Below, piece by piece: positions 23,781 through 32,700 of a stretch of DNA of 44,407 nt. The notes beneath the pieces are model-generated. The model made no database searches. It had not been told where the DNA came from and saw nothing but the letters and a program-made list of their open reading frames with translations. The stretch is from Candidatus Poseidonia sp. (GTDB lineage Archaea; Thermoplasmatota; Poseidoniia; Poseidoniales; Poseidoniaceae), in assembly GCA_016779705.1 (NCBI GenBank), contig JADHNB010000004.1:1-44407 (forward strand), written 5' to 3'. The translations under genes and the position numbers were made by a program. The stretch's first letter is position 1; each line of letters opens with the position of its first letter.

Positions 23781-26700
23781 TCAGTCCTCATCAGACGTTC
23801 GCTTCACGGCCCGACGCTTGACGGGCGCCTTGCGGGGTGCCGGTCGACGACCAACGGCTCGACGGACAGGCTTCTTCGTTGCCTCATCGTCGTCATCATC
23901 GTCGTCGTCATCTGCGTCGTCGTCGTCATCGTCGTCGTCGTCGTCATCGTCGTCATCCGGTTCCTCATCCTTCTTCTTGCGGCGGCGTTCTTTACGCTGA
24001 ACAATGTTGATGGCGAAGGGGTCGTCATCGTCCTCTTTTGGAGCCGATTTCGCCTCCTCCTTCTTTTCCTCGTTTTCGGCAGGGGCTGCGGCGGCACCGG
24101 TTCCGGTGACGGCGTCCATGTCAAGGTCTTGGCTGGTGCCAATGAATTCCGACATCCACGATTCATCGTCTTCATCATCGTCGCCCCGCTTCTTCTTCTT
24201 TGGCCCCGACATGCCCACTTGGATGATCATCAAGGAAACGACGATGGCCAAGAGGTTCACCACAGCGATGACCCACACGATCACGTACGGCGGGTCGGCA
24301 AAGCCTGGCGTGATGGTCTCGGGTTCCACCGGAGGCTTGAGGTCCTCCTCGTAATTGCAGACGGTGGTCCCGTCCAAGCGGTTTCGGCAGAAATCCACGA
24401 TGAATTCCACGCGCTTCTGAACTTCGTTGCCGGCACCGTCGGTGGCTCGTACGGTGATGGCGTGCTTGCCGGCCTCAAAGTTCCCGGCGGTCACCTCCAT
24501 GTTGGCGGACAAGGAGCGGTTGTTGCCTTCCAAGTCGGTGATGCCGGTCAAGTCGGCCCAAGGCGTGGACACGGGCGAACCCGTCAAGCCGCCGTAGTGG
24601 TAGGTGAACCGGTACTGGAACGAGGTGATGACAACGTCGTCGGTGGCGCCCGCCAGCACGTTGATTCGGTTACCGTAGAGGTACTTCGAGCCGTCAGAAG
24701 CCGGCGTGGGCGAGAAGATGTTCACCACGGGGAGTTGGGCATCGATGGAGAGGTGTCCCCAGGATTGGACAACCACGTTGCTGGACTCGTCTTCCATGGT
24801 AACCCGAACGACCATGTCGCCCGCATCGGTGTTGGCGAGGATGCTGAAATCGTAGGTGTAAAGTGGCCCGATGTTGGGGTTGTTGCGGTTGTCGTTGAGC
24901 ACCGCCAGCGGTTCTTCGTCGTTGGTCAGAACGCCGCCGGTCAAGGTGGTGATGTTGATGGTGGGGGTGGTGCCGAGGTCCTCGTTGACCTGGACGCGGA
25001 GGCTGTATTGTCCGGCCACCAGCGTGGTGCTGTCATACGGAGCACCGTCACCATCCACCACGGTCAGGGTGGCGTTGGGCAGGAGCGTGTCCTCAGCGAC
25101 CTTGAAGGCGTTTCCACCAAAGCCAGCAAAGATTTCACCGTTGAAATTGCCCCATTCGTCGGTGATGGTCACAGCGTACCACACGTTTCGGTCAACATCG
25201 CTGGGGATGGTGAACTCACGGGTGATGGTATCGCCGGTTTCCACGGTGGTTTCGATGGTGTCAAGCACCGATTCCCATCCGTCCGATTCAATGGTGGACA
25301 AGTCGTTCTCATCCTCACCAAAGGGCGCCCCGTAATGGCGCCAAATGGCGTATGTTTCGTTGGCTTCGTCCTCGTTAAACCACTCGAGGCTCACGAGGTT
25401 CATCGAACCGATGGAATAGGCGTTCTTGATCCGGGGAGGATTGGGAGCCAAGGTGTCTTCAAACGGCACTTGGAAATAATTCTGAATGAGGTTGGTGTAG
25501 TGATAGGTCCCGTTAACGTTGCCATAAAGGGCTTCAGACGTGACCCAATAGAAGGAGTTCGTCCGGTACACATCGGCGGGGACTTCGGCGTCGAAGTAAC
25601 CAACGCCGTCGCTCACGGTTCCCAAATAAATGAGGGTCTCGTTTTCAACGAACTGACCGGTGTTGACGCGGTAGGTGGAATACCAAACGTGGTAGATCTC
25701 ACCTTCAATGCCCAGCTGGTCGTTCCAGGTGACGCGGGTGGTGCGGTCACCGATGAATTCAGCGTGGACGTTGGTTGGCTCGGCGACCCAACCGTAGAAG
25801 GCGTTCTCCTCGATGGCGTTGGTGCAAGAATCACCGGTGGTGTCGGTGTTGATGACGCCGGTGGCGTCCACCGTCACCACGCAGTAGTACGAATAGCCGA
25901 GGAAGCCTTGCGGAACCTGGACTTGGTAGGAGTTGATGCCTTCCAGAATGCCAGACACGACCAGTTCAACGTCGTTGCGCAAGACCGTGACAAAGGGTTG
26001 GTCCGAGCGGTAGACGCGATAGGTTTCACCCGTTTCGGCGGCGACATCGCCCCAACTGATGTTGGTGTACCCCGTGCCATCGAGTGGGTTGGGCACGAAT
26101 TCCGCCGAAAGCAGGATGGGTTGGTCAGGAGGATTGTTGTCTTCGGTCACCGGACCGACCGTGTTCTGGCCTACGAACCGAAGGTCCTCGTAATCTTGCC
26201 CGGCGCCAAACCAATTTGGTAGGTAGTACGTGATGGAATAGTAACTCTCCTGTTGGGTGCTGGGCGGAATGTCAACGACGTAGGACGTGTTGGTGGCGTC
26301 CACCACGGCGATGGGTGTTGCGGTGATGGGCAGGAACACGCCGTTGCTGCGGTCAATGGGGTAAGACGTCTGCCAAATCCGAATTTGCAAGGCATCGGGG
26401 CCAGTCGTGGGGTGGACCGCCTGGATGGAGTTGTAATTCAACCAGTTCAGCGTGGTTTGGCTCGTTGTAGGGTCAAAAAGAGCCGAGATGATGAAGGGCG
26501 TTTGAACCGGCTGGGTGATTTCCTGAACCGGCGTGTAGAGGTGCGACCCGTTGAAGAGGAATTCAGCGGCTTCCGTACCGTTGGACAACGAGGTCGTGAT
26601 GGCGTAGTAAAACGAGCCGTTGGTGCCCGGGGAGACGGGATATTCCACGATGTGTCCCGGATGGGCGTTTTCGTCACAGTTCATCGGGTTGCCACCGGCC

Positions 26701-27035
26701 GATCCCGAATCGCAGGCCGCCACCGTCATGAAGGGCGTCAACGAAGCGAGGTTTGAAGCGTTGATGATGGAGGTGTGGCGGTAGACGTTGTAGGTGGCGC
26801 TGAACAAGGCGTTGAGCACGTTGATGTTGGTGGATTCCAGATTCGTCCACGTGATGGTGGTGGTTTCCGTGGCGACATCAAAGGTGGCGTTGATGTGTTG
26901 CGCTTGCAAGTTGGAGGGTGTGCCGAGGTTTGCATCGGCCGCTGAGGGGGTGACCGGCGCCAAGGCGAGCAGCATCACCGCAACGAGAAAGACGGCGCGC
27001 AAAGTTCCGTTTTGTTCAGCCGTAGGACTACCCAT
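23781..27035 (-). CDS. Large surface protein with FN3-like repeats and acidic/basic cytoplasmic tail
   Basis: 1084 residues from ATG 27035. A signal peptide (about 12-33, ending near PSAADA) precedes at least four fibronectin-III-like repeats, each with a TITWTNL- or VTWNDQL-type strand and a TYRVYRS-type strand, then Ig-like domains (about 700-890) with PVVNIFSPTP. A membrane helix VIVWVIAVVNLLAIVVSLMI (about 905-927) is followed by about 150 cytoplasmic residues: KKKKR stop-transfer, acidic and Ala-rich segments, KERRRKKKDEEP, about 14 Asp, Ala, about 9 Asp, then a basic end with RRAVGRRPAPRKAPVKRR. Outside, it is probably an adhesion or cell-cover protein; the tail could bind DNA or RNA, which is inference. 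Confidence 0.83.
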   Translation of the reverse strand: MGSPTAEQNGTLRAVFLVAVMLLALAPVTPSAADANLGTPSNLQAQHINATFDVATETTTITWTNLESTNINVLNALFSATYNVYRHTSIINASNLASLTPFMTVAACDSGSAGGNPMNCDENAHPGHIVEYPVSPGTNGSFYYAITTSLSNGTEAAEFLFNGSHLYTPVQEITQPVQTPFIISALFDPTTSQTTLNWLNYNSIQAVHPTTGPDALQIRIWQTSYPIDRSNGVFLPITATPIAVVDATNTSYVVDIPPSTQQESYYSITYYLPNWFGAGQDYEDLRFVGQNTVGPVTEDNNPPDQPILLSAEFVPNPLDGTGYTNISWGDVAAETGETYRVYRSDQPFVTVLRNDVELVVSGILEGINSYQVQVPQGFLGYSYYCVVTVDATGVINTDTTGDSCTNAIEENAFYGWVAEPTNVHAEFIGDRTTRVTWNDQLGIEGEIYHVWYSTYRVNTGQFVENETLIYLGTVSDGVGYFDAEVPADVYRTNSFYWVTSEALYGNVNGTYHYTNLIQNYFQVPFEDTLAPNPPRIKNAYSIGSMNLVSLEWFNEDEANETYAIWRHYGAPFGEDENDLSTIESDGWESVLDTIETTVETGDTITREFTIPSDVDRNVWYAVTITDEWGNFNGEIFAGFGGNAFKVAEDTLLPNATLTVVDGDGAPYDSTTLVAGQYSLRVQVNEDLGTTPTINITTLTGGVLTNDEEPLAVLNDNRNNPNIGPLYTYDFSILANTDAGDMVVRVTMEDESSNVVVQSWGHLSIDAQLPVVNIFSPTPASDGSKYLYGNRINVLAGATDDVVITSFQYRFTYHYGGLTGSPVSTPWADLTGITDLEGNNRSLSANMEVTAGNFEAGKHAITVRATDGAGNEVQKRVEFIVDFCRNRLDGTTVCNYEEDLKPPVEPETITPGFADPPYVIVWVIAVVNLLAIVVSLMIIQVGMSGPKKKKRGDDDEDDESWMSEFIGTSQDLDMDAVTGTGAAAAPAENEEKKEEAKSAPKEDDDDPFAINIVQRKERRRKKKDEEPDDDDDDDDDDDDDDADDDDDDDDDEATKKPVRRAVGRRPAPRKAPVKRRAVKRTSDED
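23885..23957. repeat. GTC/ATC trinucleotide tract encoding poly-Asp
   Basis: About 24 near-perfect copies of GTC or ATC (GAC/GAT on the coding strand), interrupted once by TGC that inserts an alanine. Such tracts change length by slippage; a change of whole triplets would keep the frame of the surface protein. Confidence 0.9.
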
Positions 27036-27122
27036 CAACGCATATGTAGCCTTCGTCCGTTATGACTATGTCGCTTTGAGGGTGTCAAAAATCCCGATAC
27101 ACGGCCGTTTTTGAGGTCGCCA

Positions 27123-27839
27123 TCAAGCCGTGGAATCCGTTTCGTTGGTGACGTCGGGTTGAGGCAACGGGTCGGCTTGGTCCAGCGCCTGAATTTCACC
27201 GCGCGCTTGGGCAAAACGAACCAAAAACGTCCAGATGCCTCCTAGAGCAGAAATGAACACGATGAGGCTCATCGGGTTGACGTTGATGTGGTCGTAAGGG
27301 GCAGGGTAGGCGGCCGAAGTGGACCAACCGGCAATCAGCATCACGCCCATCACCACCAATGAAAGCAGGGTCAACACGGTCCGATCCGCTCGCGAGAAAC
27401 CGCGATAGTTTCGTGCACCCGCCACGGCCTGCGCTTGCGTGCCCATGTAGGAACCGAGCAGGGTCATGAACGCTGCAGCGAAACCCAAGGTGATGTCGCC
27501 CACGAAGACCGAGGCGCTGATGCAAACCACCCACGTGGCGTCGAGCAAACGGTCAATGGTGTGGTCAAGATAATCCCCCCATCGAGTGACCTCTCCTTTG
27601 GCTCGAGCAAGCGACCCGTCCAACCCGTCAAACAGCATGGCCAAGGCGATCATCAACGCACCGCCCAACAACCACCCGCCGCCTGAGGCGTTTTCGGGAG
27701 CGTACATGGCCAACACGCCGCCAGCCACGCCAAACGGCAAAGCCAGCCAGGTGATGGTGGCCGGGGAAAATCGGTGAAACGCGCGCAACACGGGTTGAAG
27801 CCCCGCTTCCCACTGGCGGCGCATCTTCTCAAGAGCCAT
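27123..27839 (-). CDS. CDP-alcohol phosphatidyltransferase family enzyme
   Basis: 238 residues with about six membrane helices. The family signature DGx2ARx8Gx3Dx3D is complete: Asp74, Gly75, Ala78, Arg79, Gly88, Asp92, Asp96 in DGLDGSLARAKGEVTRWGDY and LDHTID. These enzymes join a CDP-lipid to an alcohol at the membrane; in archaea they make archaetidylinositol phosphate, archaetidylserine or archaetidylglycerol phosphate. The specific substrate cannot be decided by eye. The N-terminal MALEKMRRQWEAGLQPVLR resembles archaetidylinositol-phosphate synthases. The kinase gene upstream on the same strand ends 49 bases away. Confidence 0.87.
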   Translation of the reverse strand: MALEKMRRQWEAGLQPVLRAFHRFSPATITWLALPFGVAGGVLAMYAPENASGGGWLLGGALMIALAMLFDGLDGSLARAKGEVTRWGDYLDHTIDRLLDATWVVCISASVFVGDITLGFAAAFMTLLGSYMGTQAQAVAGARNYRGFSRADRTVLTLLSLVVMGVMLIAGWSTSAAYPAPYDHINVNPMSLIVFISALGGIWTFLVRFAQARGEIQALDQADPLPQPDVTNETDSTA

Positions 27840-27888
27840 GGGGCAACCACCTGCGAAGGGGTGTTATGGTTTGTGGAGCCGTTGAGGT

Positions 27889-28440
27889 TCACGGTGGCGA
27901 TTGTTCAAGCCAATCGATGGCGCTGAGGGCGGCTTCTTCGAGGGGTTCGCTCACCAACCCGCCATCTACCCAGTCGATGACCGTAGCGAGGAGTGAGGCG
28001 GTGTCCTGAACGCCGGCATCCAATTCCAAAACGGGGACATCCAACTCAAACTCGAGCAGTTCGGACCAATGACCGGCCATCAACTCCCATTCAACGTTGG
28101 CCTGCACTTTGGAAGGCGGATAGCGACGCCCTTCCAACCGTTGGCGGAGCGTTTCGGGATGACAGCGCAACAACACCACGCCATCAACGTCAAGGAAATG
28201 GGCGAGGTGCCCGTCAACCGCATGCAGCCCCGTCTCGGGCCCTTCCCACTCGTCGGCAAGCCGGTGAATATCGATGGGAGCGGCTCCGTCCACCTCGTCC
28301 GTGTCGCCCAAACACCCGTGTTCCTCGGCCAAGGCAGCCAACGAACGGACCGCCCAACCCGCTTGCTCAAGTCGCTGGCAGAGTTGCGTTTTCCCAACGC
28401 CGGGGGTGCCGCTGACGGCGAGGAGATGGCGCTTGGTCAT
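27889..28440 (-). CDS. Adenylate kinase isoenzyme 6-like (Fap7) ATPase
   Basis: 183 residues from ATG 28440. A P-loop SGTPGVGKT (residues 10-18) is followed by VLLRCHPETLRQRLEGRRYPPSKVQANVE-type segments: the LRxRLxxRxxPxxKxxxN pattern is characteristic of Fap7/AK6, a nucleoside kinase-fold ATPase needed for late small-subunit ribosome assembly. The C-terminus ends with acidic helices. Readings that start further upstream would overlap the divergent gene at 28544. The intervening 103 bases contain an AT-rich TATCTAAA near 28462 that could serve as promoter in either direction. Confidence 0.85.
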   Translation of the reverse strand: MTKRHLLAVSGTPGVGKTQLCQRLEQAGWAVRSLAALAEEHGCLGDTDEVDGAAPIDIHRLADEWEGPETGLHAVDGHLAHFLDVDGVVLLRCHPETLRQRLEGRRYPPSKVQANVEWELMAGHWSELLEFELDVPVLELDAGVQDTASLLATVIDWVDGGLVSEPLEEAALSAIDWLEQSPP

Positions 28441-28543
28441 GGCCACGGGTCGGTGGCGCTGGTATCTAAAGGGCGGCGAAGGTTCTCGGCCGCAAATCAG
28501 CAAAGGCTCCATAGCCACCCGCCTGCTCTCACCGCCTGTTCCC

Positions 28544-29293
28544 ATGTTCGGCATGCAAGACCCGTCCCAAACCCTGCTCCAAATCGAGCGGTACATGGAC
28601 GAAGGGCGGCTCGAACTGTCCGAGGTGATGGCCACGCAGTTTTGCGACCTCATGCTGTCCAACAAAAAACGGGACCCGCAACAACAAATCTTCCTCCTCA
28701 AAGGTCTGCGTTTGATGTGCGATGTTTACCTCTTGCGCAACAAAGCCGACCAGAGCATGAAGGCCATCAAACGCATGCACGGCGAGCGAAAGGCGTTGGT
28801 GAAGGTGCTTGAGAAGCATGCTCCACAGATGTTGGCCACCATGCAGCCCGAACACGAAGACCACCTTCGTGCTGGGCGATTGTTGGCGGCCGCCGGGAAG
28901 ACCAAGGCGGCGGCCAAAGCCTTTGCTCGGTGCGAAAAACTCGCTCCGGGTCACCTCGCCGCAGCGCAGGCTGCCGTGGAAGCCCAGCCGACCAAAGCGC
29001 ATGTTCAACGCTTGCTCGCAGCGATTGACGCAGCAGGGAACGTCATCTCGACCAACGGTCGCTTTGTCCTCCAACCCACGGCCTCGCCTGAGGTGGAGCT
29101 CGAGCGCGTGGTGGCCACGCTCAGCACGGCCGCATCAACCGTGAGCGGTCTGGCTTCATCATGCGAGCAAGCGGCGCAGCAACTTCAGGCCCAGCAAGCC
29201 GCCATCATGGCCGGCGAACAGGCGGCGAACGCTCGCCTTCAATCAGCGTTGGACAGCCTGCAACCAAAACACGATTACTATCAGTATGGTTGA
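28544..29293 (+). CDS. Helical (TPR-like) cytoplasmic protein
   Basis: 249 residues, all-helical with no membrane segment. The first 150 residues show regular pairs of helices with Ala-rich small positions (LAAAGKTKAAAKAFARCEKL), resembling tetratricopeptide repeats, and the last 80 are a Gln/Ala-rich coiled coil (CEQAAQQLQAQQAAIMAGEQ). No catalytic motif is seen; a scaffold role is inference. ATG 28544 is chosen over longer readings that run back through the kinase gene. The stop lies four bases from tRNA-Met on the opposite strand. Confidence 0.65.
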   Translation: MFGMQDPSQTLLQIERYMDEGRLELSEVMATQFCDLMLSNKKRDPQQQIFLLKGLRLMCDVYLLRNKADQSMKAIKRMHGERKALVKVLEKHAPQMLATMQPEHEDHLRAGRLLAAAGKTKAAAKAFARCEKLAPGHLAAAQAAVEAQPTKAHVQRLLAAIDAAGNVISTNGRFVLQPTASPEVELERVVATLSTAASTVSGLASSCEQAAQQLQAQQAAIMAGEQAANARLQSALDSLQPKHDYYQYG

Positions 29294-29296
29294 TGG

Positions 29297-29371
29297 TAGC
29301 GAGGGATGGATTTGAACCATCGATCTCCGGGTTATGAGCCCGACGGGATATCCAGACTACCCCACCTCGCT
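29297..29371 (-). tRNA. Initiator tRNA-Met (anticodon CAT)
   Basis: Complete cloverleaf on the minus strand: acceptor AGCGAGG with CCTCGCT, D-arm GGGTAGTCTGGATATCCC, anticodon arm with CAT in loop CTCATAA, and T-arm GATGG-TTCAAAT-CCATC. The A1:U72 acceptor end and the three consecutive G:C pairs (GGG/CCC) flanking the anticodon loop mark it as the initiator rather than an elongator. Discriminator A; no encoded CCA, no intron. Confidence 0.95.
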
Positions 29372-29439
29372 AAACCAACGCCCACGGTTCACCGTTTTCA
29401 AACCACCGTTGATGAAATCATCCAAAAACGGGTGGTTTC

Positions 29440-30324
29440 ATGAGGAGGAAGCCCCCACCGAGTTCCATGGGAGCAGGTCAAGCCCAATCCATTGGCCTGT
29501 TCGCCGTGCTGGTCTTGGGCAGCCTCGCTGGTTGCCTCGCCCCGTTGGAGGACGACGGCAACGGACAACCCATCACCATGAACGTCCACTACGACGCCAC
29601 CTCCGGCACCATCACCGAGCGGGTACAAAACAACGCCGTCATCTCCCAAACGGGCGTTGAATTGGCGTTTGATTTCGCCAGGGTCACGTCCAAGGCCGGC
29701 GCGATGAAAACGTTCACGCTTGACCCCGGTGACGATGAGGACGGTTCCAACGCCGTCACCGTTAACGCCAACGACCAGGCCGAACTCACCTACACCTATC
29801 TCACCCACGGGTTGTTCACCGCCGTGCTCAGCGCCACGGACGAAAGCGACAACACCGCTTCCATCGACGTGACCATCCGTATCGACAAGCAGATCGATTG
29901 GACCCAAACCAACACCGACGACCCTTCCCCGATGACCCTCTCAACCGTGCCTGATTGCCGGTGCGACGCTCCAGAGAAAATCGTCATCGAATCCACCATC
30001 ACCAATCCCAACGAATTGGTTCCCGGAACGCAAGTCACGGTCACCTGGCACCTCAACGACCCCGACGGTGAACAACAAGCCTTTCACACCGAACAAATCG
30101 GAGACGGGCAAGAAGCAGCGTGGTCGCACAATCAGTACAACCTCGTTAAAGGCGCCTGGAGTTTGGAAGTCAGCATCGATTCGGGCAACGATTCCATCAA
30201 CCTTCACCACATGGTGAGCATCCTCTACGAGACCGTTGAATCGGAACCCAACCCGCTTGCGCTAGAGGACCACGATGGGGTTGCCGATTCACTTTCAGTT
30301 TCGAAAAATCAAAACGAAAAGTGA
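29440..30324 (+). CDS. Lipoprotein with beta-sandwich domains
   Basis: 294 residues. A basic start and hydrophobic stretch end in a lipobox LGSLAGC with Cys32 as likely lipidation site, so the mature protein is anchored outside the membrane. Two PKD/CARDB-like beta-sandwich regions follow: about 40-150 (TYTYLTHGLFTAVLSATDES resembles a PKD motif) and about 160-270 (VIESTITNPNELVPGTQVTV resembles CARDB). The domain end contains a CRC pair. No enzyme motif is seen; a binding or structural role is inferred. ATG 29467 is an alternative start, but the lipobox is kept either way. Confidence 0.78.
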   Translation: MRRKPPPSSMGAGQAQSIGLFAVLVLGSLAGCLAPLEDDGNGQPITMNVHYDATSGTITERVQNNAVISQTGVELAFDFARVTSKAGAMKTFTLDPGDDEDGSNAVTVNANDQAELTYTYLTHGLFTAVLSATDESDNTASIDVTIRIDKQIDWTQTNTDDPSPMTLSTVPDCRCDAPEKIVIESTITNPNELVPGTQVTVTWHLNDPDGEQQAFHTEQIGDGQEAAWSHNQYNLVKGAWSLEVSIDSGNDSINLHHMVSILYETVESEPNPLALEDHDGVADSLSVSKNQNEK

Positions 30325-30390
30325 AAAAACGATTCGCTGCGAGCCACCTTCCGCTCAATGACACCTCCGCTGATGCCAGATTCACGGCGA

Positions 30391-30421
30391 GCCCTCCTTC
30401 GTTCGTTCATATAGGGAGGGC
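30391..30421. promoter_or_regulatory. radA promoter: TATA box inside an inverted repeat
   Basis: GCCCTCC at 30391-30397 and GGAGGGC at 30415-30421 form a perfect 7-base inverted repeat around the TATA-like CATATAG (30409-30415). Transcription would start near 30436, giving a leader of about 14 bases. A regulator binding the repeat would block TBP access. The TATA box is fairly clear; regulatory use of the repeat is inference. Confidence 0.5.
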
Positions 30422-30449
30422 CGATGAGATGGGGATTGAGGGATGAAGA

Positions 30450-31484
30450 ATGCCGACCAAAGCGAAAACAAACGTGAACATCGAAGTTGAAAAGAATGAA
30501 GCACCTGAGGAAGAGGTGGCTCCTCCAATGACGGAGGAAGAGGAGGTCGAACTGACCATCGAAGACCTGCCCGGTGTGGGGCCTGCTACCGCCGAGAAAC
30601 TCCGAGAAGCCGGTTTTGAGGAACTCCTTGCGCTCGCCGTGATGTCGCCCGGCGACCTGGCCGAAGAAGCTGAGCTGGGCGAAGCGGTCTCTGCTAAGAT
30701 CATCGCCGCAGCCAAGAAGATGGCCAACATTGGAGGCTTCGTTTCCGGCGATGCCTTGCTCGAGCGCCGCCGAGAGGTGCAAAAGCTCTCCTCCAAGGTG
30801 CAATCCATCGATGACCTCTTGGGCGGCGGTTTTGAAACCCAAGCCTTGGTCGAAGTGTACGGTGAATTCGGAAGCGGCAAGACCCAAATCGGCCACCAAC
30901 TCGCCGTCAACTGCACCCTGCCCGTGGACCAAGGCGGTTTGGATGGCGACGTGTTCTACATCGACACCGAAGACACCTTCCGCCCCGAGCGCATCACCCA
31001 GATGGCCCGAGGTCACGGACTTGACCCTGAATACGTGCTCTCTCGCATCCACGTCGCCCGGGCGTACAATTCCGCCCACCAGATGCTCTTGGCTGACGAG
31101 ATCAAGCGCATGAGCAAGGGGCTCAACGTCAAGATGATCATCGTTGATTCGCTGACCAGCCATTTCCGTGCTGAATTCATTGGCCGAGGCATGCTCGCAC
31201 GCCGCCAACAAAAGCTCAACAGCCACCTGAAGGACTTGAAGCAACTGGCCGATGTCAACAACGCTCTGGTGCTGGTGACCAATCAAGTGCACTCGAAACC
31301 CGATGCCATGTGGGGCGACCCCACCAAGCCGATCGGCGGTCACATTTTGGCTCACGCCAGCACCTTCCGCCTCTACCTCCGCAAGGCCAAGGGCGGCCGT
31401 CGAATCGCTCGACTGGTCGACTCGCCCAACTTGCCCGACGGTGAATGCGTCTACCAGGTCACCGAAGAAGGCCTCCGGGACTGA
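30450..31484 (+). CDS. radA: DNA repair and recombination protein RadA
   Basis: 344 residues, archaeal RecA/Rad51 homologue that forms filaments on single-stranded DNA and carries out strand exchange. An acidic leader (about 1-35) precedes the helix-hairpin-helix domain [17 protein letters not shown] (40-56). The ATPase core has Walker A GEFGSGKT (138-145), Walker [14 protein letters not shown] and the loop around [20 protein letters not shown]. The linker motif that polymerises the filament is normally FxxA; here it reads FVSG (97-100), a notable variation. It starts a likely radA-ftsZ pair. Confidence 0.96.
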   Translation: MPTKAKTNVNIEVEKNEAPEEEVAPPMTEEEEVELTIEDLPGVGPATAEKLREAGFEELLALAVMSPGDLAEEAELGEAVSAKIIAAAKKMANIGGFVSGDALLERRREVQKLSSKVQSIDDLLGGGFETQALVEVYGEFGSGKTQIGHQLAVNCTLPVDQGGLDGDVFYIDTEDTFRPERITQMARGHGLDPEYVLSRIHVARAYNSAHQMLLADEIKRMSKGLNVKMIIVDSLTSHFRAEFIGRGMLARRQQKLNSHLKDLKQLADVNNALVLVTNQVHSKPDAMWGDPTKPIGGHILAHASTFRLYLRKAKGGRRIARLVDSPNLPDGECVYQVTEEGLRD

Positions 31485-31572
31485 TTCGGCGCAAACGAAG
31501 CGGTTGCCAAACCGCCGGCTCGTCCAGCGAATGGTGCGGCAGGTTGAAAATGTCAACAAGGGAACTTCACCC

Positions 31573-32700
31573 ATGCGCCACCTGATTGAACGTGTCCTTG
31601 AGCTCTCCGAGGAGGAACAACGACTCCCTCCTCGCGAACCGGCACCCGACCAGGGAAGCGATGAGGAATTGCTTGCCTTGTTGGAATCGCTCCAACCGCG
31701 TATCCGTGTCTACGGTGTTGGCGGAGCGGGATGCAACGCCGTCAACCGACTGTTCGACGAGTCCTTGTTCGAATCGTCCTACGTGACGGGTTACGCCATC
31801 AACACGGACGCCCAAGCGTTGCTTCAATCGCCGATCAAGGAAAAGGTGCTCATCGGCCGTACGGCGAGAGGCCGTGGCGCAGGAGGCGACCCCACCAAGG
31901 GCGAAGCCGCCGCACTCGAATCGGAAATGGTGTTGCGCAGAATCACCAACGACACTCAACTGGCCATCATCACCGCCGGCATGGGCGGCGGTTCGGGAAC
32001 CGGTGCAGCGGGCCACATCGCCCGATTGGCGAAGGCTCAGGGCGCCCTCACCATTGCGGTGGTGACCTACCCGTTCAAGTCCGAAGGTTCGCTTCGCCGG
32101 CAAAACGCCGAATGGGGACTTGAACGCTTGAGGGAACATTGCGATACCATTTTGGTGATTCCAAACGAACGTCTGTTGGAAATTGAGGGCGTCAAGGACC
32201 TTCCCCTCGCCAGTGCCTTCAGGGTCGGTGACGAACTGTTGGTGCGCTCCATCACCGGCGTGACGGAGATGCTCAACAGCGACGGCATGGTGAACCTTGA
32301 CTTTGAGGACTTGAAAGCCATCATCAGTTCGGGTGGTGGCGTCGCCATGATCGGCCTTGGGGCCGCCAAGGGCCCAGGTCGTGCGGAGGCCGCCGTAATG
32401 GAAGCGCTCCACTCACCGCTTCTCGAAATGGACATGAGCGACGCTCGAGGCGCCCTCATCAACGTCATCGGGGGCCAAAGCTTGACGCTTGGGGAAGCCG
32501 AACGTTGCGCTCAACTCATCAGCGAACAGATTTCACCCAACGCCAAAATCATCTGGGGGGCCGACGCCAAACCTGAACACGGTGATGACCTTCGAGTGAT
32601 GGTCGTCATCACCGGCGTCAAAAGCCCGCAGATTCACGGCTCGATGGAAAACCGTCAGTTGAGAGCGTTGCGAAATCGCCAAATCGAATTCGTGAACTGA
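31573..32700 (+). CDS. ftsZ: Cell division protein FtsZ
   Basis: 375 residues from ATG 31573; ATG 31531 is an alternative. FtsZ is a tubulin-like GTPase that forms the division ring. GTP-binding elements: VYGVGGAGCNAVNRL (47-60), the tubulin signature AGMGGGSGTGAA (135-146), and the synergy loop region DLKAIISSGGGVAMIG. The C-terminus stops shortly after the second domain, without the long linker and conserved tail used by bacterial FtsZ partners, as is common in archaea. Positioned 88 bases after radA in the same direction. Confidence 0.94.
   Translation: MRHLIERVLELSEEEQRLPPREPAPDQGSDEELLALLESLQPRIRVYGVGGAGCNAVNRLFDESLFESSYVTGYAINTDAQALLQSPIKEKVLIGRTARGRGAGGDPTKGEAAALESEMVLRRITNDTQLAIITAGMGGGSGTGAAGHIARLAKAQGALTIAVVTYPFKSEGSLRRQNAEWGLERLREHCDTILVIPNERLLEIEGVKDLPLASAFRVGDELLVRSITGVTEMLNSDGMVNLDFEDLKAIISSGGGVAMIGLGAAKGPGRAEAAVMEALHSPLLEMDMSDARGALINVIGGQSLTLGEAERCAQLISEQISPNAKIIWGADAKPEHGDDLRVMVVITGVKSPQIHGSMENRQLRALRNRQIEFVN

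Noticed and set aside
23881-23960. Regular short repeats that might suggest a CRISPR array
   Set aside because: Simple triplet repeats in frame with poly-Asp; no spacers and no cas genes in the window.
23700-26222. 840-codon open frame on the plus strand, opposite the surface protein
   Set aside because: It contains the translated mirror of the GTC/ATC tract (Val/Ile runs) and no domain, while the minus strand has signal peptide, FN3-like repeats and membrane helix.
29399-29438. Inverted repeat AAACCACC ... GGTGGTTT before the lipoprotein gene
   Set aside because: Eight-base arms with a loop of more than 20 bases and no further pairing; too weak to call an operator or terminator.
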